Below are positions 16,837 to 25,838 of a stretch of 64,000 nucleotides of DNA, in pieces. The stretch's first letter is position 1; each line of letters opens with the position of its first letter. Location of the stretch: assembly GCF_002847445.1 (NCBI RefSeq), contig NZ_CP025430.1, positions 1,550,001 to 1,614,000 on the forward strand, read 5' to 3'. Under the pieces are notes generated by a model. It saw only the letters and a program-made list of their open reading frames with translations. It made no database searches and was not told the origin of the DNA. A program made the position numbers and the translations under genes. This stretch comes from Paracoccus zhejiangensis. Lineage in GTDB: Bacteria; Pseudomonadota; Alphaproteobacteria; Rhodobacterales; Rhodobacteraceae.

Positions 16837-17340
16837 ATGTCGAACGGGCCTTGGACGGATGAAGAGAACGACCTGATCGTCGCGGATTACTTCGCGATGC
16901 TGGTCGATGATCTCGCGGCGAAACCCCTGAACAAGGCAGCATCATATCGACAGCTTGCAGATCGGATCAATCGCTCCGTGAAGGCAATCGAGTACAAGCA
17001 CCAGAACATCAGCGCCGTGCTGAAGGCGTTGGGCGAGACGTGGCTGACTGGCCTCGCACCCGCCTTCAACTTCCAGAGCTCGCTTGAGGATGCCGTTCTG
17101 CGATGGATGAACTCGCATCCGGAGTGGGTCCTGCGGGTCCCCGGCAACCAACCACCGACCGGCCTTCACGATGCGGCGCAGATCTGGATCGGGCCGCCGC
17201 CGACGCTGTCGAACCAGCCGCCACCGCAGGAGTTGGACCTGATGTTGCGGATCGCCAGGAAGTCCGACGTGGCCGGCCGCGACGAGCGTAACCGTGTCCT
17301 CGGTCGCGCGGGAGAGGAACGTGTGCTGGCCTACGAGCGG
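16837..17340 (+). pseudogene. DUF3883-type protein, N-terminal fragment
   Basis: MSNGPWTDEENDLIVADYFAML, then SVKAIEYKHQNISAVLKALG and MLRIARKSDVAGRDERNRVLGRAGEERVLAYE match the N-terminal half of a family whose C-terminal half is a DUF3883 (nuclease-like) domain. Family matching continues to about 17335, then the frame runs meaninglessly to 17970 through a phage gene in another frame. The C-terminal DUF3883 domain is missing, so this is a truncated, chimeric gene. Confidence 0.7.
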
Positions 17341-17344
17341 TCGG

Positions 17345-19093
17345 TGCTATCCGTTCTTTCCGGCGCTGACCGACGTCTGGACGGACGGCGCGAACTGGCG
17401 GCTTGGGCATTGGCTGACCGGGCGTCTCGGCGCGGTGTCGCTGGCCGCACTGGTCCGGCACCTCTGCCTGCGCGCCGGGCTGCCCGAGTCCCGGGTCGAC
17501 GTCTCCGGCCTCTGGGGTGCGGTCGAGGGTTACGCCATCACCGCGCTGGAAAGCCCGCGCGCCTCGATCACCACACTGTCGCGGCATTTCGGCTTCGACG
17601 CCATCGAGACCGAAGGGGTGATCCGCTTCGTCATGCGCGGCCGGGCGTCCGTCGCGACCCTCGCGCCCGACGATCTGGTGGCCGCCCGCGAGGGCGACGT
17701 GCTGGAGCTGACGCGCGGCCAGGAGACCGAACTGCCGCAGGCGCTGAAATGGCAGGTCGCGCGGGCGGACGAGGATTACGACGCGTCCCTCGTCGAAGCG
17801 CGGCGCATCACCGTGGACTCGACGCGCGTCACCTCGGAGTCCTTCCCGATGGCGGTCCCGCCCGAGGAGGCCGAGCGGCGCTGCCGCCGCGCGCTGATGG
17901 AGGCATGGGTGGGGCGCGAGACCGCGGCATTCCGTCTGCCGCCCTCGCGGCTGGCGTTGGACCCGGCTGACGCGATCCGGCTCGCCCATGACGGACGGCT
18001 CGTCGATCTGCGGCTCGTCTCCATCGCCGATGCCGAGGCGCGCGGCATCGAGGCGGTGCGCTCGGACCGCGCGACCTACGACCTGCCGCCTGGCGATCCC
18101 CGCGCAGCCTCACTGACGCGCGCTGTCGTGTTCGGCGCGCCGGACGCGGTGCTGCTGGACCTGCCGCAGCTGACCGAGGACCAGCCCCCGCATCGGCCGC
18201 TGGTCGCCGCGCACGCCGTTCCCTGGCCGGGCGAGATGGCGGTGTTCCGCAGCCCCTCGACGGACGGGTTCGAGCTGCTGACCACGTTCGGCAGCCGCGC
18301 CCGGATCGGGGCTCTGGTCTCCGACTTCTTCGCGGGCCCCACCTCGCGCTTCGATCTCGGCAATGCGCTGGTGGTCGATCTTCTGACCGGCACGCTGGAA
18401 AGCGTCACCGACCTCACGCTGTTCGGCGGCGCCAATGCAGTCGCCATCGAGAGCGCGCCCGGCGTCTGGGAGATCGTCCAGGCGGGCGCGGCGGAGTTGC
18501 TGGCGCTTGGCCGGTATCGGCTGACCCGCTTGCTGCGGGGTCAGCGCGGGACCGAGGGTGCCATGCGCAACCCGGCGCCCGCCGGCGCCCGGGTCGTGGT
18601 GCTGGACACTGCGCTGGCGTCCCTGCCGATCACCGAGGCCGACCTCGGCATCCCGTGGAACTGGCGCATCGGCCCGGCCAGCCGTCCGGTCAGCGACGAG
18701 ACCTATGTCGCGCACGCCTTCACGCCCGAGGGTGTTGGGCTGCGGCCCTTCTCGGTCGCGCATGTCGAGCAGCCGTGGCGCAAGCCGCGCACCGCCGGCG
18801 ATCTCACGATCCGCTGGATACGCCGGTCCCGAGCCCTCGCGGCCGACAGCTGGGGCGGGCTCGAAGTGCCGCTCGGCGACGAAATCGAAGCCTACGAGGT
18901 CGAGATCCTCGACGGTGCCGCCGTGAAGCGGGTGCTGAGCACGACCACGTCCAGCGCGGTCTACTCCGCCGCAGGCCAGACCGCCGATTGGGGCGCGCCG
19001 CTCGCCCCTGGCGACAACCTCACCGTCCGCATCTTCCAGCTCTCCGCCCTCGTCGGGCGGGGCGCGCCCAAGACCGTCACGCTGATACTCTGA
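17345..19093 (+). pseudogene. GTA/phage tail protein (ORFG15-like), C-terminal fragment
   Basis: The frame reads CYPFFPALTDVWTDGANWRLGHWL and continues for ~580 residues through GTLESVTDLTLFGGANAVAIE and RLTRLLRGQRGTEGAM, features of the C-terminal half of the large host-interaction tail protein in Rhodobacterales gene transfer agents and related phages. The usual protein is roughly twice as long; the N-terminal half is absent and the junction with the DUF3883 fragment is at about 17340. A GTG at 17294 could initiate a short product. The next tail gene follows 10 bases later in normal order. Confidence 0.75.
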
Positions 19094-19103
19094 AGGCCAT
19101 CCC

Positions 19104-20180
19104 ATGTCCGACACCACGACCCATCTCCTGCTGCCCTACATCCTTGCGGCGCAGGCCCAGAAGCATGTCACCCACAACGAGGCGCTGCTGATCCTCGACG
19201 GGCTCGTCCAGCTCTCTGTTATCGATCGGGACCTGGCAGCACCCCCTGCGAGCCCCGTCGACGGCGACCGCTACATCGTCGCCTCAGGCGCGAGTGGCGA
19301 CTGGGCGGGCTGGGACCTGAACGTCGCGCTCTGGACGGACGGCGCGTGGCTGCGCCTGCCGCCGCGCACTGGCTGGCGGGCGTGGGTCGAGGACGAGGGC
19401 CTGCTGCTGGTCTACGACGGCGCGGGCTGGGTCGGCACCACGCCCGCGGTGCTGCAGAACATGGCGCTGCTCGGGCTGGGCACCACCGCGGACGCCTCGA
19501 ACCCGTTCTCGGCCAAGCTGAACGCCGCGCTCTGGACCGCCAGGACCGTGGCCGAGGGCGGCACCGGCGATCTGTTCTACACGATGAACAAGGAGGCGGC
19601 GGGCGACGATCTCGGGCTGACGCTGCAGACCAACTTTGTCACCAAGGCGCTGGTCGGCCTCTTCGGCTCCGACCGCTTCCGGCTGGCGGTCTCGGCCGAT
19701 GGCAGCACCTTCTTCGACGGGCTCAGCGTCGACAACGCAACCGGCATTGTCGACCAGCCCCGGCTTCCGCGCTTCAAGGCCTACACGAACTACGACAATT
19801 ACGTCGGCATCGGGACCTGGACGAAGATCGGCCTCAACAACACCGACTACAACGACCAGGGCGGCTTCGACGCCGCGAATAACCGCTTCGTGGCGCCGGT
19901 GGACGGCACCTACCTCTTCGGCGCGACGCTGCTCTACAAGGTGAACGCGAGCACGTCGGCGCGGATGAGCGGTCGGCTCGCGCTGAACGGCACGACCGAG
20001 ATCCGCGGCTCGTTCGGCGAGATCAGCGGGGCGCATGTCTCCGAGGCCACGGCGCTCTGGCTGCAGACGATGGTGCCGCTGACTGCGGGCGATACTGTCG
20101 AGCTGCAAGGCAACTTCCGCGCCGCGGACGGCTATTTCGCTGCCGACCAAACGTCCTTCTGGGGCGCGAAGATCGGATGA
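19104..20180 (+). CDS. DUF2793 tail-fibre protein with C1q-like C-terminus
   Basis: 358 aa. The N-terminal ~115 residues (LLLPYILAAQAQKHVTHNEA…LVYDGAGW) are the DUF2793 domain found downstream of GTA and phage tail genes in Rhodobacterales. The C-terminal ~135 residues (YVGIGTWTKIGLNN… to FVAPVDGTYLFGATLLYK) look like a C1q-type jelly-roll, a common receptor-binding module. It is intact, but it is an isolated leftover of a tail cluster: upstream is truncated and downstream (20193-20237) only a 15-codon frame precedes non-phage DNA. Confidence 0.82.
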   Translation: MSDTTTHLLLPYILAAQAQKHVTHNEALLILDGLVQLSVIDRDLAAPPASPVDGDRYIVASGASGDWAGWDLNVALWTDGAWLRLPPRTGWRAWVEDEGLLLVYDGAGWVGTTPAVLQNMALLGLGTTADASNPFSAKLNAALWTARTVAEGGTGDLFYTMNKEAAGDDLGLTLQTNFVTKALVGLFGSDRFRLAVSADGSTFFDGLSVDNATGIVDQPRLPRFKAYTNYDNYVGIGTWTKIGLNNTDYNDQGGFDAANNRFVAPVDGTYLFGATLLYKVNASTSARMSGRLALNGTTEIRGSFGEISGAHVSEATALWLQTMVPLTAGDTVELQGNFRAADGYFAADQTSFWGAKIG

Positions 20181-20317
20181 GGGAGCATCACCGTGTCACC
20201 CAACGGTCCGTGGAACCTGCGAGCGCGGAAACGCTGAGCGCCCAAGCGATGACGCGGGATCGGGCGCGCGCATGTTGGGGCGGAGCTTTCGTAATGAGCT
20301 TGGCTAGGGGGGATCGG

Positions 20318-21034
20318 TCAAGTTGCTAGTCCGACAACTTGATTGCCCGCGCTGTCGACCAGCATTTCGAGGGAGCGACAATTGGACAAGAGATACGAAC
20401 TCGAGCCTGTGAGCGAGAATGGGTAGATGATGGGGTTGGAGCCAATGCCGGCCACCAAAAGGGAGCGGCCCGCATATCGCACACACGCCTCTGCCAGCCA
20501 TGCTGCGGCGGGAGATGCGTCCAGTTCGATTGCAGGAGCCCGGACAATGCGCTTGCCCTTGTCGAGCCTCTCGATGCCCCCCCAACTCGCTTGGGACTGC
20601 AACACCATGTTGGTCATCCGGCGAGTGCCTTCGCGCTCACCGAATATCTCAGCCATTCGCCGATGGACCTCCGCAGAAGTGCAGTCACCTTGTAACGAGG
20701 TGAGACGTCCGACAATTTCAGCCACCTTGCCGAAGAACGGGTAGGTTGCCAGGGCCATCCCCCATGTTAGCGCTGAAATTGGCGTGTCCGGTGCTTCGCG
20801 ATATATTTCCACCCCGCGCTCGGCGAAATCTGCCAGATCGGCACGTGGCGCCAACCAGAGGCGGTTCAGAACCGTTCGGGTCTTTTTCTTGGCTGCAGGC
20901 CCTGAGTGTGTTGCGTCGATGAGTTCTGTCAGCTCATCGAGATTGGACACACCCGCTCTCACGCGTAGCGCAGCTGCAGCCCAGTCCAACTGTATAAAGC
21001 GGTCAAATCCGATTTGCGGTTTTATGGAATTCAT
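20318..21034 (-). CDS. brxA: BREX protein BrxA (DUF1819)
   Basis: 238-aa last gene of the BREX operon. It has the DUF1819/BrxA organisation: FDRFIQLDWAAAALRVRAG, a TRTVLNRLW basic stretch, SALTWGMALATYPFFGKVAEIVGRL and a C-terminal ILLV/IYPF segment. BrxA is a small DNA-binding component needed for BREX defence. The start overlaps the pglZ stop by ATGA. No clear terminator follows; 20181-20317 is otherwise empty. Confidence 0.88.
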   Translation of the reverse strand: MNSIKPQIGFDRFIQLDWAAAALRVRAGVSNLDELTELIDATHSGPAAKKKTRTVLNRLWLAPRADLADFAERGVEIYREAPDTPISALTWGMALATYPFFGKVAEIVGRLTSLQGDCTSAEVHRRMAEIFGEREGTRRMTNMVLQSQASWGGIERLDKGKRIVRAPAIELDASPAAAWLAEACVRYAGRSLLVAGIGSNPIIYPFSLTGSSSYLLSNCRSLEMLVDSAGNQVVGLAT

Positions 21035-23028
21035 TGTTTTTCATTCTCAACCGAAACTTTGACAAAGGGAACAATCAGCTCTTCGACGGATATCCCGCCG
21101 TGAGCGACGACTTGGTCTCCCTGCGATACGAATGCCCCTCGAGTTCCGGCGTATAGCGGCAAGAAGTCGGGCGGTAGTCCAGCGAGATCGAGGCGGAAGG
21201 CGTCGATGTCGTCCGGGATCGACGCGGCAAGGGCGGCGCTGCGGTAGGCACGAACTCGTTCGCCCCGCAGCCCAGGAATAACTCCTTGGTTAAGGCGGCC
21301 AATACCACTCGCTTCGACATTCCCATGATCTGCGGTGACATAAACACTGTATCCATGTTCGGCGAGAAGGAAGAACAGCCGCTCGAGGAAGCCTGTGGCG
21401 CACCACTCGGCGATCTGACTACTAATCCCGCGTTTGCCCAGCCTTGCCCCATGTACGATCTCATCAATCATGTCCACGACGATGCCAGCGACCTTGATGG
21501 ACGGTTGCGAGAGCGCATCCGCCAGATCATCCAGCTGCCCAGATCGCTTGAGGCTCTTCCGATAGAAGATTTCCGGCTTGCGTAAACCGTTTTCCTGCCA
21601 GAACCGTGTCCACAGAGACGGCTCCTTGCTGGTTGTTTCGATAGAATCGGAGAACTCACGTGGCTTGAGTCCGGAGAACAGAGCCTGGCGTGAAACCGAG
21701 GTGAGAGTGGGGAGCCACGCGAAGCACGCATTTTCATCCACAATCAGATTCGGAGCACGCGCCGCAAGGTGCTCGCGGATCTGAAACCATTGATCCATCG
21801 CGAGGCCGTCGAACACGAGCAGAGCGATGCGTTCCTCGCCTGCACTGCGGCGCATCGCTAAGTATCGCGGCACGTGGTGGACCATGACCGGCCCCTTCGC
21901 CGCCGGCAGCGACGGTAGATCGGCAAAGTGCTTTGAAGCCCAATCCGTCAGGCGAGCATCCGCATCACGCTGGAGGGCGTGGACTTTCTCGTGGACGTCG
22001 TGCGCTTGCTGTGCGCTCAGGCTATGAAAACGAAAAATGATCTCGCCCAGACGACGGGCAAAATCACTCCAATCCCGGTGTGACGAGTCCGGCCCGGGCA
22101 GCTCTTGGCCGACCCTTATTACCCCCTGGGCGACCAGATCTCTCAGAGAATTCGCATCGCTTTTCAGCCCAACTTTCGCCCACTCGGGAAGGTTCGACGG
22201 GTCCCCCTCGATGTCGACCGGCTGCAGCGTGCCCTCAAAGAACATGTTGTCGACAACGACCCGAACCTCTGGATGATCGAACGGGATGGAAAACGCGCGG
22301 GCATCGTCTCGATCGTTGTCGGTAGACCGCTGGCTGCGGACGCCGTTCTGGGCCAGAAACTGATCCCAGGAATCCTGCAGCACCCGCACAGTAAGGCTCC
22401 TCGACGAGAGCAAATCGGCGACCGGCAGGTCTTTGAGATCCGGGAATTCAGCCAAAATACTGTTGACATGATCGGCGAGCAACGGAGGCAAGCTTGTTCC
22501 ACGGTAATGCAGGCGCAGAAGCTCGCGCCAGAATTCCTCCGCCCGGCTGATCAAGTGTGGGCTGATCCGGAAGATGTGTGTGAGGATGAACTCCTTTGTC
22601 GCCCCTTCACCCAATAGCTGCGTCGCATGTCTGTTGTGCGCCTCGAAAAGAGCCTCGTGATGTTCCGAGGCGATGTGCCGGATAACACCGTAGCTCAGCT
22701 TGGGGAAAAGGTCCGCCAGGCTCAGGCTGACCTTTCGGCCCTCGCGGACATAGTCCCACGGGATCGCGTTCATGTCAGTTCCGCGCAACTGTAAGACCAG
22801 TGCTTTCGCGGATCCATCCTCGCCTCGGTCCCAAGCCGTGCGGTAGCGTTCTTCGTATTCCGTTCGGAACGCGATGGAATCTTCGAATGGCAACACTTCG
22901 AAGCCGCGTTCCCGAAGGCTGTGAAGGATGCGCTCGTCCAATAGGAGATTGTCTGGATCGCAGGCAATCCAGAAGCGGGCCAGGTCGGCGGGAAACTCCC
23001 GCAGGATGCGGTCGACCCAAGCGCTCAT
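21031..23028 (-). CDS. pglZ: BREX phosphatase-like protein PglZ
   Basis: 665 aa with a C-terminal alkaline-phosphatase-superfamily (PglZ) domain: metal-site Asp407 in LLVFDGLAMD, the Thr/Ser region TLTSVSRQALFSGL near 441, and Asp567-His568 in VTADHGN. PglZ is a signature gene of all BREX systems. The N-terminal ~380 residues are helical and variable. It overlaps brxHII and brxA by 4 bases on either side, supporting tight translational coupling. Confidence 0.94.
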   Translation of the reverse strand: MSAWVDRILREFPADLARFWIACDPDNLLLDERILHSLRERGFEVLPFEDSIAFRTEYEERYRTAWDRGEDGSAKALVLQLRGTDMNAIPWDYVREGRKVSLSLADLFPKLSYGVIRHIASEHHEALFEAHNRHATQLLGEGATKEFILTHIFRISPHLISRAEEFWRELLRLHYRGTSLPPLLADHVNSILAEFPDLKDLPVADLLSSRSLTVRVLQDSWDQFLAQNGVRSQRSTDNDRDDARAFSIPFDHPEVRVVVDNMFFEGTLQPVDIEGDPSNLPEWAKVGLKSDANSLRDLVAQGVIRVGQELPGPDSSHRDWSDFARRLGEIIFRFHSLSAQQAHDVHEKVHALQRDADARLTDWASKHFADLPSLPAAKGPVMVHHVPRYLAMRRSAGEERIALLVFDGLAMDQWFQIREHLAARAPNLIVDENACFAWLPTLTSVSRQALFSGLKPREFSDSIETTSKEPSLWTRFWQENGLRKPEIFYRKSLKRSGQLDDLADALSQPSIKVAGIVVDMIDEIVHGARLGKRGISSQIAEWCATGFLERLFFLLAEHGYSVYVTADHGNVEASGIGRLNQGVIPGLRGERVRAYRSAALAASIPDDIDAFRLDLAGLPPDFLPLYAGTRGAFVSQGDQVVAHGGISVEELIVPFVKVSVENEKQ

Positions 23029-25838
23029 GACGCGTCTGCCTTCTCTTCGCCGACGCGCAGCATCAGGATCGCATTGAGATCGGGAGCATAGGCCCCGGCC
23101 GCGTCGAGTTGGGCCATGCGGGTTTCATGGTCCGCTTTCAGGCGCTTGCGGCGATAGTCCCGCACATTCTGCAGGCCGATGCGGCCAATGGCCTTGTGTC
23201 GGGCGTCGTAGGCGTATTGGGCGCGCTCGCGCTCCTCCTGAATGCGGGTTCTATGTTCGCCCACCAGCTCGGCGAAAGCACCCTCACCCTGAGCCAGAGC
23301 GGCGGTCTTGGACCGATCGAACCAGCCATCGGCATTTTCCATGACCGACGTCCCGGTCAGTTCGATTTGCTCCGTGAGAAGGAGGTCCCAGATCCGCTTT
23401 GCCGTAGGCAGGAAGGTGCGCCCTGCCTCGTTTATGAACACGGTCAGGAAACGACGCCGGCTGTAGTCGTCGGCCGACAGGCTGATTTCCCACAGCGACC
23501 AAACCCCGCTAACGGTGTCCGGCAGTCCGGAGATCCGCACGATAGGAACCGGCAACTCGGGTACGCAACGCGGCAGCTCGCCGATCACGGCCCGGGCTCG
23601 AGGATCCTCCAAGGTTACCCATTCGACATCCGGGTGTTCCTCGGCAGTGCGGGCATCGAAGCAAACCTTGGCAGACTCGCTGCCATCCGCCCAGCGCACG
23701 CGCCATGCCTCTCCGTCTTTGCTTGCTTCGCCTCCCCGCGCGGGTAGCCCGGTCGTGATCGCCCGCTCCAACCAGAACTGCGCTGGGTGATCGCGCCATT
23801 TGCGCGCTTCATCGGCATCAAGCTCATGAGCAGCGGGAAGGAGCTCCTCGCTCTTGCGGCTCTCCGTGATGATTGAGCGAAGCTCCGATACGACGGCGTC
23901 GCACTCGGTTTCGATGGCGTCAGGGTTCTGCAGGCTCTGGACGAAAAGTTCATCGAACAGCGGTTCGGCTTCGACCGAGTCCATGATGTCGGCGGCCTTG
24001 TCGACGCCGAACTCCTCCGCGATGACCGCGAGCTTGGTCACGAGAACCTCGCGGACACGGTGCTCGACCGTATCCTCCAGAACGAAGTTGATCGCGCGAA
24101 CCACATGTGGCTGGCCAATACGGTCGACGCGGCCGATGCGTTGCTCGACCCGCATCGGATTCCACGGCATGTCGAAATTGATGACGACATGACAAAATTG
24201 CAGGTTAAGGCCTTCGCCGCCAGCATCGGTGGAGACAAGAACGCGCACATCGCGCGAGAACGCCTGCTGGGCCCGGGTGCGCGCATCGAGATCCATGCTG
24301 CCGTTGAGCGTGGCGACCGAGAAGCCGCGACTTTCAAGGAAATCCGCGAGCATTGTCTGCGTCGGCACGAATTCAGTGAAGATCAGCACCTTCAGCTCCG
24401 GATCGTTCTCCTCCTGCTGAAGCTTGTAGATCAGCTCCAACATCGCTTCGGCCTTGGCATCCGTGCCCTGCGCCTCGGTGGAGCGGGCGAGTTCAAGCAG
24501 GGTGCCGACCTCCGCCTTCTCCATCTCCCAGCCGCGAGTCTGGACGGCCAGGTCCACCTGTGTCTGGCCGTCGAGCTCGGCCCATTCGTCGACGTCGGCT
24601 GTCTCGAAAAGGGATGGTTGGAGCTGCGGCTGATCGAGCAGCGCCTGGCGCTTTTCGAGCGTCGTGCGAATGGCCGCCGTGCTGGAGGTCACCAGCCGCT
24701 GCATCAGGATCATCAGAAAGCCGATGTGTCGCTGCTTCGCCGCCATGGCCTGGTTGTAGCCGTGGCGCACATAGTCAGTGACTGCCTCGTAGAGCTTCTG
24801 CTGCGCCGCGTGCCGGTCCTGCCAGGCGACGGGCTGAAGCCGGGTGATGCGCGGCTTGAAAAGGGGATTGCCCTCCGCATCGATCGCAACGCGCTTTTCC
24901 GTGCGTACCACGAACGGAGCCACACGCTCGCTCGTTATGCTGCTCTCATCCGGAAAGGATTCTCGGTCGATCAGCTGCATCAGCCTATGGAACTGGTCGG
25001 TCTTGCCCTGATGCGGGGTCGCCGACAGGAGAAGGATGTAGGGAGCGGCTTCCGCCAGCGCCGCGCCCAGCTTGTAGCGTGCGACCTGGTCTGTGCTCCC
25101 ACCCATGCGGTGGGCCTCGTCGATTATCACCAGATCCCAAGATGCCGAAATCAGATCCTCGAAGCGCTCGCGGTTGTAGGTGCTGAGCTGTTCGAGGCTC
25201 CAGCCGCGCCGGCCTTCGAGCGGCTTCACGGAATCGAGCGAGCAGATCACCTGATCATGCAGACGCCACAGGTTCTCTTCGTCGTTGCGCCATTGCCGGA
25301 AGGCGGAAAGCTCGGCCGGTTCGATGAACTGCAAGTGTTCCCCGAAATGCAGCCGCATCTCGGCTTGCCACTGCCGGACCAGCCCCTTCGGCGCCACCAC
25401 AAGGATCCGCTTCGCCATACCGCGCAACTTGAGCTCGCGCAGTATTAGACCGGCTTCGATCGTCTTGCCGAGCCCCACCTCGTCGGCCAGCAGGTATCGG
25501 ATCCGGTCGCGGCTCATGGCTCGGTTGAGCGCATAGAGCTGGTGGGGCAGCGGCACGACGCTCGACTGGATAGGCGCGAGGAGAAGGTTTTCCTCCAGCG
25601 CGTCGAGCAGCTTCGCCGCCGCGGCGGTGTGCAGGATATGCTCGACCGTAGGCTGGACGGTATCAAGAGAGGCTAGGTCGGCGGTACGGGCGCGAACGAC
25701 GGCGTCCTTGTCCGGCAGCCAGACGCGATAGGTCGTCTCGCCCCAGATCTCCTCGCAGTCGACTACACGGCAGGGTGCGGCATGTCTCTCATGCCAGCAC
25801 CACGCGCCGATGCCAGGTCCGCCGTCCGCATGCGTCAC
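23025..25838 (-). CDS. brxHII: BREX type 3 helicase BrxHII (SNF2/RapA-like)
   Basis: 937-aa superfamily 2 ATPase. Motif I is LADEVGLGKT (117-126), motif II DEAH (240-243), motif III LLLSATPHQG, and the C-terminal lobe has STDAGGEGLNLQF and RIGRVDRIGQ. This SNF2/RapA-like helicase between the methyltransferase and pglZ is the hallmark of type 3 BREX, distinguishing it from types with brxL or brxD. It probably moves on or remodels DNA during defence. Confidence 0.93.
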   Translation of the reverse strand: MTHADGGPGIGAWCWHERHAAPCRVVDCEEIWGETTYRVWLPDKDAVVRARTADLASLDTVQPTVEHILHTAAAAKLLDALEENLLLAPIQSSVVPLPHQLYALNRAMSRDRIRYLLADEVGLGKTIEAGLILRELKLRGMAKRILVVAPKGLVRQWQAEMRLHFGEHLQFIEPAELSAFRQWRNDEENLWRLHDQVICSLDSVKPLEGRRGWSLEQLSTYNRERFEDLISASWDLVIIDEAHRMGGSTDQVARYKLGAALAEAAPYILLLSATPHQGKTDQFHRLMQLIDRESFPDESSITSERVAPFVVRTEKRVAIDAEGNPLFKPRITRLQPVAWQDRHAAQQKLYEAVTDYVRHGYNQAMAAKQRHIGFLMILMQRLVTSSTAAIRTTLEKRQALLDQPQLQPSLFETADVDEWAELDGQTQVDLAVQTRGWEMEKAEVGTLLELARSTEAQGTDAKAEAMLELIYKLQQEENDPELKVLIFTEFVPTQTMLADFLESRGFSVATLNGSMDLDARTRAQQAFSRDVRVLVSTDAGGEGLNLQFCHVVINFDMPWNPMRVEQRIGRVDRIGQPHVVRAINFVLEDTVEHRVREVLVTKLAVIAEEFGVDKAADIMDSVEAEPLFDELFVQSLQNPDAIETECDAVVSELRSIITESRKSEELLPAAHELDADEARKWRDHPAQFWLERAITTGLPARGGEASKDGEAWRVRWADGSESAKVCFDARTAEEHPDVEWVTLEDPRARAVIGELPRCVPELPVPIVRISGLPDTVSGVWSLWEISLSADDYSRRRFLTVFINEAGRTFLPTAKRIWDLLLTEQIELTGTSVMENADGWFDRSKTAALAQGEGAFAELVGEHRTRIQEERERAQYAYDARHKAIGRIGLQNVRDYRRKRLKADHETRMAQLDAAGAYAPDLNAILMLRVGEEKADAS

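Noticed and set aside
17294..17345. GTG at 17294 as a true start of a 599-aa tail protein
   Set aside because: The first ~17 residues come from DUF3883-gene DNA in another frame; similarity to the tail protein begins at about 17345, so a genuine gene start is unlikely.
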